Source of the DNA: Methylocystis rosea
Lineage (GTDB): Bacteria; Pseudomonadota; Alphaproteobacteria; Rhizobiales; Beijerinckiaceae
Direction of reading: 5' to 3'
DNA length: 64,000 bases
NCBI RefSeq assembly: GCF_003855495.1
Contig: NZ_CP034087.1
Coordinates: 248,001-312,000, forward strand
In this document: in pieces, positions 1-7,192 of the stretch
Layout: the number at the start of each line of letters is the position of its first letter
Position numbering within the stretch: position 1 is the first letter of the stretch
Translations under genes and position numbers: made by a program
Notes under the pieces: model-generated
Databases searched by the model: none
What the model was told of the DNA's origin: nothing
Seen by the model: the letters and a program-made list of their open reading frames with translations, nothing else

Positions 1-634
1 AGGCGGCGCGAAGGCGCGCGATGAGGCTGTTCATCCCCTCGACCAGAGGGACGACCTCCACGGGGATGCCGCGCAGCGAAATCGGCTCGGCCGCGCGGGC
101 GCTGCGCTCGGCGAGTTCCTGCGCAAGGGCGTTCAGTCGTCCCAGAAGCCGGTTCATGGCCCAGCCGACGACGATCCATGAGAGTGGAATGACGATCAGG
201 ATCGGCGCAGCGGCCCCAATGGCGGCGCTGCGCGCGATCTCTTCGCGCACCGAATTGCGCTGCGCGACCTGCACGGTTCTCGCGCCGTCGCTCGTCATGT
301 AGACGCGCCAATGGTCGCCAGCGGCTGAAAGGTCCGTCAAACCTGGCTGAGACTGGCGGGGAATCTCGACGTTTGGCGGCGACGCATGGATTTTGCGGCC
401 GACCGCGTCCCAAATGGTCACTGAGAACTCGTCTTCGGGATCTTGGTCGATAGGCGCCGCCGCGCTGCTCGAGATGCCTTCGCCGGCATTGAGCGCGATT
501 TGGCGTAACTGACCGTCCAGGAATTCCGAAGCCTCGTCGTAGGCAAAACGATAGGCGATCAGCACGGCCGCCGTCCCTATCAGAGCCAAAAGAAGCGTCA
601 TCCAGACGAGGGCGGCGCGGCGCAGCGAATTCAT
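1..634 (-). CDS. Sensor histidine kinase, N-terminal part (runs off window)
   Basis: The reading frame starts at the ATG at 634 on the minus strand and is open to the window edge, giving about 211 residues. It begins with a hydrophobic segment (residues 8-26), followed by a periplasmic stretch of about 115 residues, a second hydrophobic segment (around 150-170) and a HAMP-like linker. The kinase core lies outside the window. The start overlaps the stop of the upstream OmpR-type regulator by 4 nt, so the two are translationally coupled. This is the normal arrangement of a QseBC/TctDE-like two-component system. The signal sensed cannot be read from the sequence. Only the architecture and context support the call, because no H-box is visible. 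Confidence 0.8.
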   Translation of the reverse strand, partial: MNSLRRAALVWMTLLLALIGTAAVLIAYRFAYDEASEFLDGQLRQIALNAGEGISSSAAAPIDQDPEDEFSVTIWDAVGRKIHASPPNVEIPRQSQPGLTDLSAAGDHWRVYMTSDGARTVQVAQRNSVREEIARSAAIGAAAPILIVIPLSWIVVGWAMNRLLGRLNALAQELAERSARAAEPISLRGIPVEVVPLVEGMNSLIARLRAA

Positions 635-1296
635 GGCCGCGCCTTGGGCGACATCCAGCCGGCGCCGCGCACATTGAAGATCACGTCCTTTCCGAACTTG
701 TGGCGGATCGAGTGGATCAGCACGGCGACGGCATTGCTTTCGACTTCTTCCCCCCAGCCATAAATGCGTTCCTCGATCTGCGCCCGCGACAAAATGCGCC
801 CCGGGCGCTCCATCAGGGCGTGCATTAATGCGTATTCGCGGGCTGGCAGCACCTGGACCACGTCGCGATATGACAACTCGTGCGTCTCGGCGTCGAGTTC
901 AGTCTCGCCTGAGATCATACGGGATATTGCCCGGCCCTGATGCCGCCGCAGGACCGCGCGCATCCGTGCGAGCAGTTCACGAAGTTCGAAGGGCTTGGCG
1001 AGGTAATCATCCGCCCCGAGGTCGAGGCCGGACACCCGGTCGTCCACACTGTCGCGGGCTGTGATGACCAGAACGGGCGCATTCAGTCCGTTCCGCCGCG
1101 CGGATTTCAGAAGGTCGAGGCCCTCGGCGCCAGGCAAGCCAAGGTCGAGGAGCACGATGGAGTGCGCGCCGTCAGCTAAAGCGGCCGATGCGTCGGCGCC
1201 GTCGCGCACCCAGTCGACAGACATGCCTTCCGCGCCGAGGGCCTGCGACACCCCGCGTCCAATCATCGGGTCGTCTTCAACGAGTAGGACGCGCAT
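631..1296 (-). CDS. OmpR/QseB-family response regulator
   Basis: A 221-residue two-domain regulator. The receiver domain has the acidic pair DD at residues 8-9, the phospho-acceptor Asp51 in the context LLDLGLP, and the conserved Lys in KPFELRELLARM. The C-terminal half (about 125-221) is a winged-helix DNA-binding domain ending in a typical IRHKFG...VRGAGW signature. I placed the start at the ATG at 1296, because the protein begins MRVLLVEDD there like its family and the upstream 25 in-frame codons are not conserved-looking. It is the first gene of a two-gene operon with the sensor kinase and overlaps it by 4 nt. Targets are unknown. Confidence 0.9.
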   Translation of the reverse strand: MRVLLVEDDPMIGRGVSQALGAEGMSVDWVRDGADASAALADGAHSIVLLDLGLPGAEGLDLLKSARRNGLNAPVLVITARDSVDDRVSGLDLGADDYLAKPFELRELLARMRAVLRRHQGRAISRMISGETELDAETHELSYRDVVQVLPAREYALMHALMERPGRILSRAQIEERIYGWGEEVESNAVAVLIHSIRHKFGKDVIFNVRGAGWMSPKARP

Positions 1297-1451
1297 TCGA
1301 ATGGGTCTCCCTGCCGGGCAGTTTCGTCGGGGAATGGGGCGAAGCGGAGATGTATCGGAGTGGAGTCTCACCGTTGATTAGCGCGGTAAGTTTCTGCCCC
1401 GACGTATTCGGGAGGGGTCACTACGTCGTGCCGATTTCACACCAATGGCTG

Positions 1452-1886
1452 CTAGCCCTTGTAAGCCACGAGGATCGCTCCGAACCCGATCAATGCGACC
1501 CCGAGCCAATTGGGGAGCGACAGTCGTTCGCCCAAAAACGCGACGCCAAATAACGCGACTAGAACAACGCTCAACTTGTCGATTGGCGCGACCCGCGCGG
1601 CGTCGCCGATCTTGAGCGCACGGAAGTAGCAAATCCACGAACCGCCAGTAGCGAGCCCGGAAAGCACGAGAAAAGCATAGCTCCGGCTGGAAACCGAGCC
1701 CAATGACTGCCATTGGCCCGTGGCGATCAAGATTGTCCCAAGCGCGCACAGAATGACGATTGTGCGGACAAATGTAGCGAAGTCAGAATTGACGTTCTCG
1801 ATGCCGATCTTCGCGAAGATCGCGGTTAGCGCAGCGAAAGTGGCCGATAGAATCGCCCATACCTGCCAAGACTGGAAAGGGTTCAT
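1452..1886 (-). CDS. EamA-type small membrane transporter
   Basis: A 144-residue protein with five hydrophobic segments, matching a single EamA repeat (half-size members of the drug/metabolite transporter superfamily, COG2510-like). Motifs typical of the repeat are visible: an N-terminal WAILSATFAALTAIFAKIG segment and the C-terminal PIDKLSVVLVALFG...LGERLS...GVALIGFGAILVAY block. Half-size proteins of this type are thought to work as dimers in the inner membrane. The substrate cannot be inferred. It is a stand-alone gene downstream of a 155-nt gap from the response regulator, with no clear operon partner. Confidence 0.82.
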   Translation of the reverse strand: MNPFQSWQVWAILSATFAALTAIFAKIGIENVNSDFATFVRTIVILCALGTILIATGQWQSLGSVSSRSYAFLVLSGLATGGSWICYFRALKIGDAARVAPIDKLSVVLVALFGVAFLGERLSLPNWLGVALIGFGAILVAYKG

Positions 1887-2100
1887 AGAGGCTTCTTACT
1901 ACAACAGCGGCACGGAAAGCAGAGCATCAATCCAGACAACGGCTGATGAGCGCGTAAAAAATCACGAAATTCGCACCGCGATTTTGCAGCCAAAATCGGG
2001 AAAAGTTTTGAGAAGCCGCCAGTGGTAACGCCAACACGCTGCATTGCTGGGGTAAGCAAATTCGTTGCAGTTGTTGAACGTAAATGTTACTTTGCGGATC

Positions 2101-2151
2101 ATGGCAAGCGCTCCGACGCCTTTCCGCACCCTTTGGTGGCGCTCCTTCTAG
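2101..2151 (+). CDS. Candidate tryptophan leader peptide (trpL-like) upstream of trpS
   Basis: A 16-codon ORF, ATG to TAG, encodes MASAPTPFRTLWWRSF. Two consecutive TGG codons lie at 2134-2139, near the 3' end, as in ribosome-mediated attenuation leaders of trp operons. The ORF lies 111 nt upstream of trpS on the same strand. Seen directly: the tandem Trp codons and a 6-bp hairpin (2140-2145 with 2151-2156) that begins right after them and overlaps the stop codon. Inference: ribosome stalling when charged tRNA-Trp is scarce would change leader folding and raise trpS expression. The Shine-Dalgarno sequence is weak, which lowers confidence. Attenuation of an auxiliary trpS by a Trp-rich leader is known in Streptomyces. 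Confidence 0.55.
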   Translation: MASAPTPFRTLWWRSF

Positions 2152-2243
2152 GAGCGGCACGGAACGTTTGTTCAAAGACGAGCCAAGCCGCCGGTCGAGG
2201 GCGGGTTCGTTCGTCACCAAACTCCCACTTCGCACTGGCGGCT
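2140..2243 (+). promoter_or_regulatory. Possible attenuator structures in the trpS leader
   Basis: Two inverted repeats follow the Trp codons: CGCTCC/GGAGCG (2140-2145 with 2151-2156, 5-nt loop) and AGCCGCC/GGCGGCT (2186-2192 with 2237-2243, long loop). The second ends 19 nt before the trpS start. I do not see a strong U-tract, so a classic intrinsic terminator is not proven; control of translation initiation is an alternative. Confidence 0.35.
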
Positions 2244-2262
2244 CTAATGAGACGAGACCGCT

Positions 2263-3228
2263 GTGCCTCATTACAAAAACATTGCCCCAATCATCTTGAC
2301 CGGCGATCGCCCGACCGGGCCTCTGCATTTAGGTCACTATGTCGGCACTCTCAAAAACCGCGTTGTGATGCAGAGAAGCCATCGGCAGTTTGTGCTGATC
2401 GCTGACGCGCAAGGTCTCACAGACAATGCCGACAATCCAGACCGCGTTCGGCGTAACGTTGTCGAGGTTTGTCTCGACTATCTCGCCGTCGGCATTGATC
2501 CTGCCCACACGACCATCTGCCTGCAATCGTCGCTCCCCGCGTTGAGCGAGCTGACGCTGCTTTACCTGAATTACGTCACCGTTGCCCGTTTGGAACGGAA
2601 CCCCACAATCAAGGATGAAATTCGAGCGCGTGGTTTCGGCCGCGACATCCCGGCCGGATTCTTGTGTTATCCCGTCGCGCAAGCTGCCGACATTACGGCC
2701 TTTAAGGCGGCTGTTGTGCCGGTGGGCGACGACCAAGTCCCGATTATCGAACAAACCAATGAAATCGTCCGGCGCATCAACAGGCAGGCCGATCGCGGGG
2801 TCTTGCCGGAAGCACAGGCGGTGGTACCCAAGATTGGCCGCCTGCCGAGTATCGATGGGGAGGGAAAGATGAGTAAGTCGCAAGACAACGCCATCTACCT
2901 TTCGGCCTCCCGCGACGAGATCGGCACGGCGGTGCGCCGAATGAATACTGACCCCGGCCATCTGCGCGTATCTGACCCCGGCCAAGTCGAGGGCAACGTC
3001 GTTTTCACCTATCTCGACGCTTTCGACCCCGACGTAGACGCGGTGGCCGATTTGAAGGCGAGGTACCGACGAGGTGGCTTGGGCGATACCGCAATCAAGC
3101 ATAGGTTGGAGCGAGTGCTTGAGACTTTGATCGCGCCTATCCGCGAGCGGCGATCTGAACTGGCCCGGCGCCCGGACGATGCGATTGACGTTCTCCGGCA
3201 AGGGACAAAAAGACGTCACGAATCGTGA
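2263..3228 (+). CDS. trpS: Tryptophan--tRNA ligase
   Basis: A 321-residue class I aminoacyl-tRNA synthetase that charges tRNA-Trp in the cytoplasm. The HIGH-type signature is seen as [10 protein letters not shown] (residues 18-27) and the KMSKS loop as GKMSKSQDN near residues 204-212. The length fits bacterial TrpRS. It starts with GTG at 2263; a purine-rich stretch GAGACGAG lies just upstream. The gene stands alone between an EamA gene and an IS element, behind a leader ORF with tandem Trp codons, so expression may respond to Trp-tRNA charging. Given the accessory context it could be a second trpS copy, for example one tolerant of a TrpRS inhibitor. That is inference; the housekeeping copy is not in the window. 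Confidence 0.93.
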   Translation: MPHYKNIAPIILTGDRPTGPLHLGHYVGTLKNRVVMQRSHRQFVLIADAQGLTDNADNPDRVRRNVVEVCLDYLAVGIDPAHTTICLQSSLPALSELTLLYLNYVTVARLERNPTIKDEIRARGFGRDIPAGFLCYPVAQAADITAFKAAVVPVGDDQVPIIEQTNEIVRRINRQADRGVLPEAQAVVPKIGRLPSIDGEGKMSKSQDNAIYLSASRDEIGTAVRRMNTDPGHLRVSDPGQVEGNVVFTYLDAFDPDVDAVADLKARYRRGGLGDTAIKHRLERVLETLIAPIRERRSELARRPDDAIDVLRQGTKRRHES

Positions 3229-3280
3229 CCCAGCAAACCCTCGATGAGGTACGGGAAGCGCTGAGGCTGTTTATCTTGGC

Positions 3281-4219
3281 CTGAGAGCCGGAACGAAAAC
3301 TAAGTTGAGTGGTTTCAGTTGGTTGTGATTCTCTGTTGGTTGCGAATCGACGGAGAATCGGATGGCCTGGACCGAAACCACTCGCGCACAATATGTCCGT
3401 GGCGGGATGCGGTATGCAAGTGATTGCACCGATGCGGAGTGGGCGATCGTCGAGCCGTTCATGCCGCCGCCCTCGCGCGTCGGGCGTCCGCGCACAACCT
3501 TGCTGCGCGATGTCTGGAACGCCATCCAATACATCGCCGCGACCGGCTGCCAATGGGCGATGTTGCCGAAGGATTTTCCGCCCTTCACCACCGTCCAGCA
3601 CTACTTCTATCAGCTCCGCGACAGCGGCGCGCTCGATCTCCTCAACGAAGCGCTAGTTGACGCTGCGCGCGCACTCGGCGGTCGCGCGAAGGAGCCCACG
3701 GCTGCCATCATCGATAGCCAAAGCGTCAAGACCCGGAGGCCGGCGCCCCGCGCGGCTTCGACGCCGGCAAGAAGATCAAGGGCCGCAAGCGCCACATCGT
3801 GACGGACACGCAAGGCCATATGCTCACCGGGATCGTACATGAAGCGAGCATTCAGGACAGGGACGGCGCGCCGCGCGTCATCGGCTTCGCCTGCGAAAGT
3901 TTCCCGACCGTCACGCATGTCTTCGCCGACAGCGGCTACGCCGGCGAGAAACTCGAAGCCGCTCTGGCGAGATTGAACGGCCCCGTCATCGAAATCGTCA
4001 AACGCCCGGACGGCGCAAAGGGCTTCGTCCTCGTCGCACGGCGTTGGGTCGTCGAACGAACACTCGCCTGGCTCAATCGCTGCAGAAGGCTCGCGAAGGA
4101 TTGGGAAGCCTCCATCGCCTCATCCGAAGCATGGTTGCTCATCGCCTCCATCAGGCAGCTCTCCCGACGCATCGCTAGAACACCACAATCAAGATGTTAA
4201 TTTTGAGTCCGACTCTGAG
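3281..4219 (+). mobile_element. IS5-family-like insertion sequence with imperfect terminal inverted repeats
   Basis: The left end (3281-3304) and the reverse complement of the right end (4196-4219) match at about 17 of 24 positions. The pentamer CTGAG sits at the outer edge of both ends (3281-3285 and 4215-4219), which may be the target duplication or part of the repeat. The element is about 0.93 kb and encloses a transposase of the IS1031/IS427 type, whose reading frame is interrupted. Confidence 0.7.
3362..4200 (+). pseudogene. IS5-type DDE transposase, in two frames
   Basis: The first frame (3362-3802) carries the N-terminal helix-turn-helix-like region and the first catalytic Asp in IIDSQSVK. 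The matching continuation (GRKRHIVTDTQGHMLTG, then VFADSGYAG with the second Asp, then VVERTLAWLNRCRRL with the Glu) is in the next frame, ending at 4200. The shift falls near 3731-3734, just after SVKT, where one base appears to be missing. No A-rich slippery run of the kind used for programmed frameshifting is seen there, so I prefer a disabling mutation or a base-call error, but IS427-group elements do use frameshifting. Confidence 0.8.
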
Positions 4220-4373
4220 GGGCGGAAGGGCGTGATTGTGCAGAAGTCAATACTTTCGAGAAGTTTTCTTGATCGTTGTCGTTCAAGCGGTTGCGCGTGT
4301 CGAAAGATATGTCCGATATTCTACGCCCAGAATGCCCTTATTATGCTGCCCTCTCAATCGGCGGCGTTGCAAA

Positions 4374-4988
4374 TCAGTTTTCTTTCTCGGCATCCCGGCC
4401 GGTCCGCGCCGGAGCCGCGATCAAGGATCGTTCCTGCGAGCGCGGCATGCGGTCCGCGCGCTCATTTGGATCGCGACCGATCCTGTCGGCAAGATCGGCA
4501 AGATCGATGACCTCATCTGCCTGACGTCTCAGCTCGTCGGCGACGATTGACGGCCGCGTCGTGTTGGTAGAAACCACCGAGACCCGCACACCTTTGCGCT
4601 GGACCGCCGCGACGAGCGAGCAAAAATCGCCGTCTCCAGAGAACAGCCACATGTGATCAATGTGGTCCGCCATCCCCATGGCGTCGATCGCGAGTTCGAC
4701 GTCCATGTTGCCCTTGATCTTGCGGTGGCCCATGGCGTCCACAAATGCCTTGGCAGGTTTAGTGACGACCGCATAACCGTTGTAGTCGAGCCAATCGATC
4801 AGCGGCCGGATCGACGAGAACTCCTCATCTTCGATCACCGCCGTGTAATAAAGTGCGCGGACAAGGCGACCTCGCTGCTCGAATTCGCACAGCAGCTTCC
4901 TGTAGTCGATATCGAAACCCAGCGCCTTGGTGGCCTGATAGAGATTGGCTCCGTCGATAAACAACGCAATGCGTTCTTGCCCGGACAT
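4374..4988 (-). CDS. NYN-domain (LabA/DUF88-like) protein
   Basis: A 204-residue protein with the NYN PIN-like fold signature. ALFIDGANLYQ near the N-terminus contributes the first acidic residue, KGNMDVELAIDAM (about residues 92-104) the second, and WLFSGDGDFCSLVAAVQRKG followed by VSVVST the third. These families are presumed metal-dependent RNases. The C-terminal 40 residues are charged and probably disordered. An AGGA element 9 nt upstream of the ATG supports the start at 4988. There is no obvious operon partner: an IS element lies downstream and an integrase remnant upstream. The biological substrate is unknown. Confidence 0.85.
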   Translation of the reverse strand: MSGQERIALFIDGANLYQATKALGFDIDYRKLLCEFEQRGRLVRALYYTAVIEDEEFSSIRPLIDWLDYNGYAVVTKPAKAFVDAMGHRKIKGNMDVELAIDAMGMADHIDHMWLFSGDGDFCSLVAAVQRKGVRVSVVSTNTTRPSIVADELRRQADEVIDLADLADRIGRDPNERADRMPRSQERSLIAAPARTGRDAEKEN

Positions 4989-5042
4989 TTTTCACAATCC
5001 TTTTGTTGATATCAAATGCTCAATCAGGTTGAGGATATAGGC

Positions 5043-5980
5043 TCAAATCACCACCCGTTCCACCTCGTCGTGGCTCATTTCGTCGCGCCGCCGATCGTAG
5101 AGCTGCGTCGTGCGCGTCGAGGCATGGTTCGCCATGGCGGCGGCTTTTTCCAACGTGCCGCCGTTCTTCAAATAGGCGGTGATGCCCGTGGCGCGGAAGT
5201 TGTGATCGCCAATCTTCATGGCGATGCCGGCCGCCAAGGCGCGTCGGCGGACCATTGCGTAAGCGTTGGCCTGGGGCAGGGGGGTCGCGGTCAGCGCGCT
5301 GGCGCCGCGTCCGATCGTCCGAAAGAGAGGCGCCTTCGGATCGCCCGCGAGCCCGCAGCCATCGATATAGGCGTGCAGATAGGCCTCCAAGTCGTGATGG
5401 CAGGGCATCTCTTCTCATGCAAGCGCGCCCAAAGGCGGCGGTTCTGCACATAAACGTCTTCGACCTTCATGGCGAGCGCCGCGCCGACGCGCGCGAAGGA
5501 ATAGACCATCAGCGCGATCAAGGCGCGGTCGCGCAAGCCGACCGGCGTCGATATGTCGATACTGTCGAGCAACGTCCGCGCCTCCTGGGGGTCGAGGACG
5601 GGCGTCTTGCCAATTTTGACGACGTGCTTCGGCCCGCGCACGCTCGCGGCCGGATTGGTCTGGACAATCTGGCCAGTCACAAGCCAATCGAACAGCATGC
5701 GGATCGCCGCCAACCGCTGCTTGGCGGTCGGCGCGCTGTGGCTGCGGGTGAGCAATTCGACATAGGCGCCGACATGCAGCTGCTGCACCTCAACGATCGA
5801 CGCGACACCCTGCCGCTCGCACCAGGCGAGGAACTCCCCGATCGCGCGGCCATAGGCGCGGCGCGTGTGCGCGTTGCGAATGTTAGAACCGAAGCACTCC
5901 CAAAAGCGCGTCTGCGCACGTTCGCCGCTGGAACGCACCAAGGCGGGAATGTGCGCGCCGATGGAAACAAGGTTGTTCAT
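5043..5980 (-). pseudogene. Tyrosine recombinase (integrase), inactivated by a small deletion
   Basis: The N-terminal core-binding domain and the first catalytic Arg (YSFARVGAALAMKVEDVY) are in one frame from the ATG at 5980. The C-terminal part (HNFRATGITAYLKNGG with His-x-x-Arg, then ANHAS and the nucleophile Tyr in TTQLYDRR) is in another frame ending at 5043. The break is around 5408-5415, where the protein should read HEKGGKRHEMPCHH. The segment between HEK and EMPC is missing, about 16 nt if the usual family sequence is assumed. This removes the beta-hairpin catalytic Lys and shifts the frame. It overlaps the upstream 72-residue ORF by 4 nt. Such recombinases mobilise genomic islands or resolve plasmids. 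Confidence 0.82.
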
Positions 5981-6195
5981 GCTTTCGACTTCTTCTCCAG
6001 CGCCTTTTCGAGTTTCGCCAGATCCTGCTCCAGCTTCTCGATGAGAAGCGGCGTCGAAGCCGCGACCAGCTCGAGCCCTTTTGTCGTCGGTTTCTCGGCG
6101 ACCGTCTTTAAGAGGTCATGGCCGCGTTGGATGGCTTCCTTGGTCTGGTCGATCGCCGTTTTCAGTCCATTTTCGCTCAGCTTGCCATAGGCCAT
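5977..6195 (-). CDS. Small conserved-looking protein coupled to the integrase
   Basis: A 72-residue, Lys/Glu-rich, probably helical protein (the C-terminal half has coiled-coil character). A good ribosome binding site (GAGGAGAG, 4 nt spacing) precedes the ATG at 6195. Its stop overlaps the start of the recombinase by 4 nt (ATGA), so the two are translationally coupled. It might be an accessory factor of the recombinase. I do not recognise the family. Confidence 0.6.
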   Translation of the reverse strand: MAYGKLSENGLKTAIDQTKEAIQRGHDLLKTVAEKPTTKGLELVAASTPLLIEKLEQDLAKLEKALEKKSKA

Positions 6196-6292
6196 AAGGC
6201 TCTCCTCAGAATATTAAGATAAAGGACATTATTATACATAAGCCGAAGCTGTAAGGGCCACGGTCGAGCCAGACGGGTTTTTCCTTGCTCTG

Positions 6293-6309
6293 TACGGATT
6301 GAATCCGTA
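6293..6309. promoter_or_regulatory. Perfect 17-bp palindrome, candidate TacA operator
   Basis: TACGGATT-g-AATCCGTA is an exact inverted repeat with 8-bp arms, 21 nt upstream of the antitoxin start. DUF1778/GNAT modules are autorepressed by the antitoxin-toxin complex binding palindromes at this position, so this is the likely operator. Confidence 0.65.
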
Positions 6310-6330
6310 TGCTGAGCCAAGAGGTGAACC

Positions 6331-6606
6331 ATGCCCCGCGAACATGTCGAAAGCGGCCGGGTCGAGCTGCGGCTCAAACCCGAGGACAAGGCCGTGCTGG
6401 CGCGCGCCGCCGCGCTCGAACGTCTCGACCTCACCAGCTTCATCCTGCGCGCCGCCCTGCCGCGCGCCAAGGCCGTCATCACGGAAGCCGAAAAGCTGCG
6501 GCTATCGGAACGCGATTCTTTGCGCGTGCTCGATCTCTTGGAAAATCCGCCGGAGCCGCCGGCGCGCCTCGTCCGCGCCGCCAAGGCGGGCTTCGTGCTC
6601 GAATGA
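6331..6606 (+). CDS. DUF1778 antitoxin (TacA-like)
   Basis: A 91-residue ribbon-helix-helix antitoxin. The N-terminal part (VELRLKPEDKAVLARAAALERLDLTSFILRAAL) is the DNA-binding DUF1778 domain; the C-terminal region (SERDSLRVLDLLENPPEPPARL) matches the toxin-wrapping tail of the family. The ATG at 6331 is preceded by GAGGTG. It overlaps the toxin gene by 4 nt (ATGA), the usual order of antitoxin then toxin. It is expected to neutralise the acetyltransferase toxin and to repress the operon from the palindrome just upstream. Confidence 0.9.
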   Translation: MPREHVESGRVELRLKPEDKAVLARAAALERLDLTSFILRAALPRAKAVITEAEKLRLSERDSLRVLDLLENPPEPPARLVRAAKAGFVLE

Positions 6607-7124
6607 CCGCCCTCCTTTGGGAGGAAGCGCCGCTCGGCAAGAACCACGACCGTAACGCTTTCGATTGCGGCGAGGACGACCTCAACGTCTATCTGAAACG
6701 CTACGCGCGCCAGAATCACGAGAGCGGCGGCGCGAAATGCTTCGTCGCCACGCCGCGCGACGCGCCCGCGCGCATCCTCGGCTTCTACACGCTCAGCCCC
6801 GCCTCGATCGAATTCAGCCGCGCGCCCGCCATCGTAACGCACGGCCTCGGCCGCTATGAAATTCCGGTTTATCGCGTCGGCCGTCTCGCCGTTGATCGCA
6901 GCGTGCAAGGACTCGGCCTCGGCGGACGGCTCTTGCTGCGCGCCGCCGAACGTTGCGTGACGGTCGCGCAAGAAGTAGGCGGCGTGGCGCTGTTGATCGA
7001 CGCGAAGAGCGACGGTGCGGCCAAATGGTACGAGAGCTATGGCGCGCTGCGTCTCCTCGATGCGCCGCTCTCCCTCGTGCTGCCTTTCTCGGTCGTCCTC
7101 GAGGCTCTGAAACAGAGGAATTGA
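6603..7124 (+). CDS. GNAT-family toxin (TacT-like tRNA acetyltransferase)
   Basis: A 173-residue GNAT acetyltransferase. Family features seen: FDCGEDDLNVYLKRYARQN near the N-terminus, the acetyl-CoA binding stretch VGRLAVDRSVQGLGLGGRLLLRAA (about residues 97-120), and the C-terminal DAKSDGAAKWYESYGAL with the conserved Tyr. TacT/AtaT-type toxins acetylate the amino group of charged aminoacyl-tRNAs and stop translation. The substrate here is inferred from the family. The start at 6603 is fixed by the ATGA overlap with the antitoxin. The IS1182 element begins about 70 nt downstream. Confidence 0.9.
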   Translation: MTALLWEEAPLGKNHDRNAFDCGEDDLNVYLKRYARQNHESGGAKCFVATPRDAPARILGFYTLSPASIEFSRAPAIVTHGLGRYEIPVYRVGRLAVDRSVQGLGLGGRLLLRAAERCVTVAQEVGGVALLIDAKSDGAAKWYESYGALRLLDAPLSLVLPFSVVLEALKQRN

Positions 7125-7192
7125 AGCGCGTTTCGCGCGCGACTTTCGCAACGAAAAATCGCTTAAGATTCAGCGGGCCGCGCCCGACGCGA

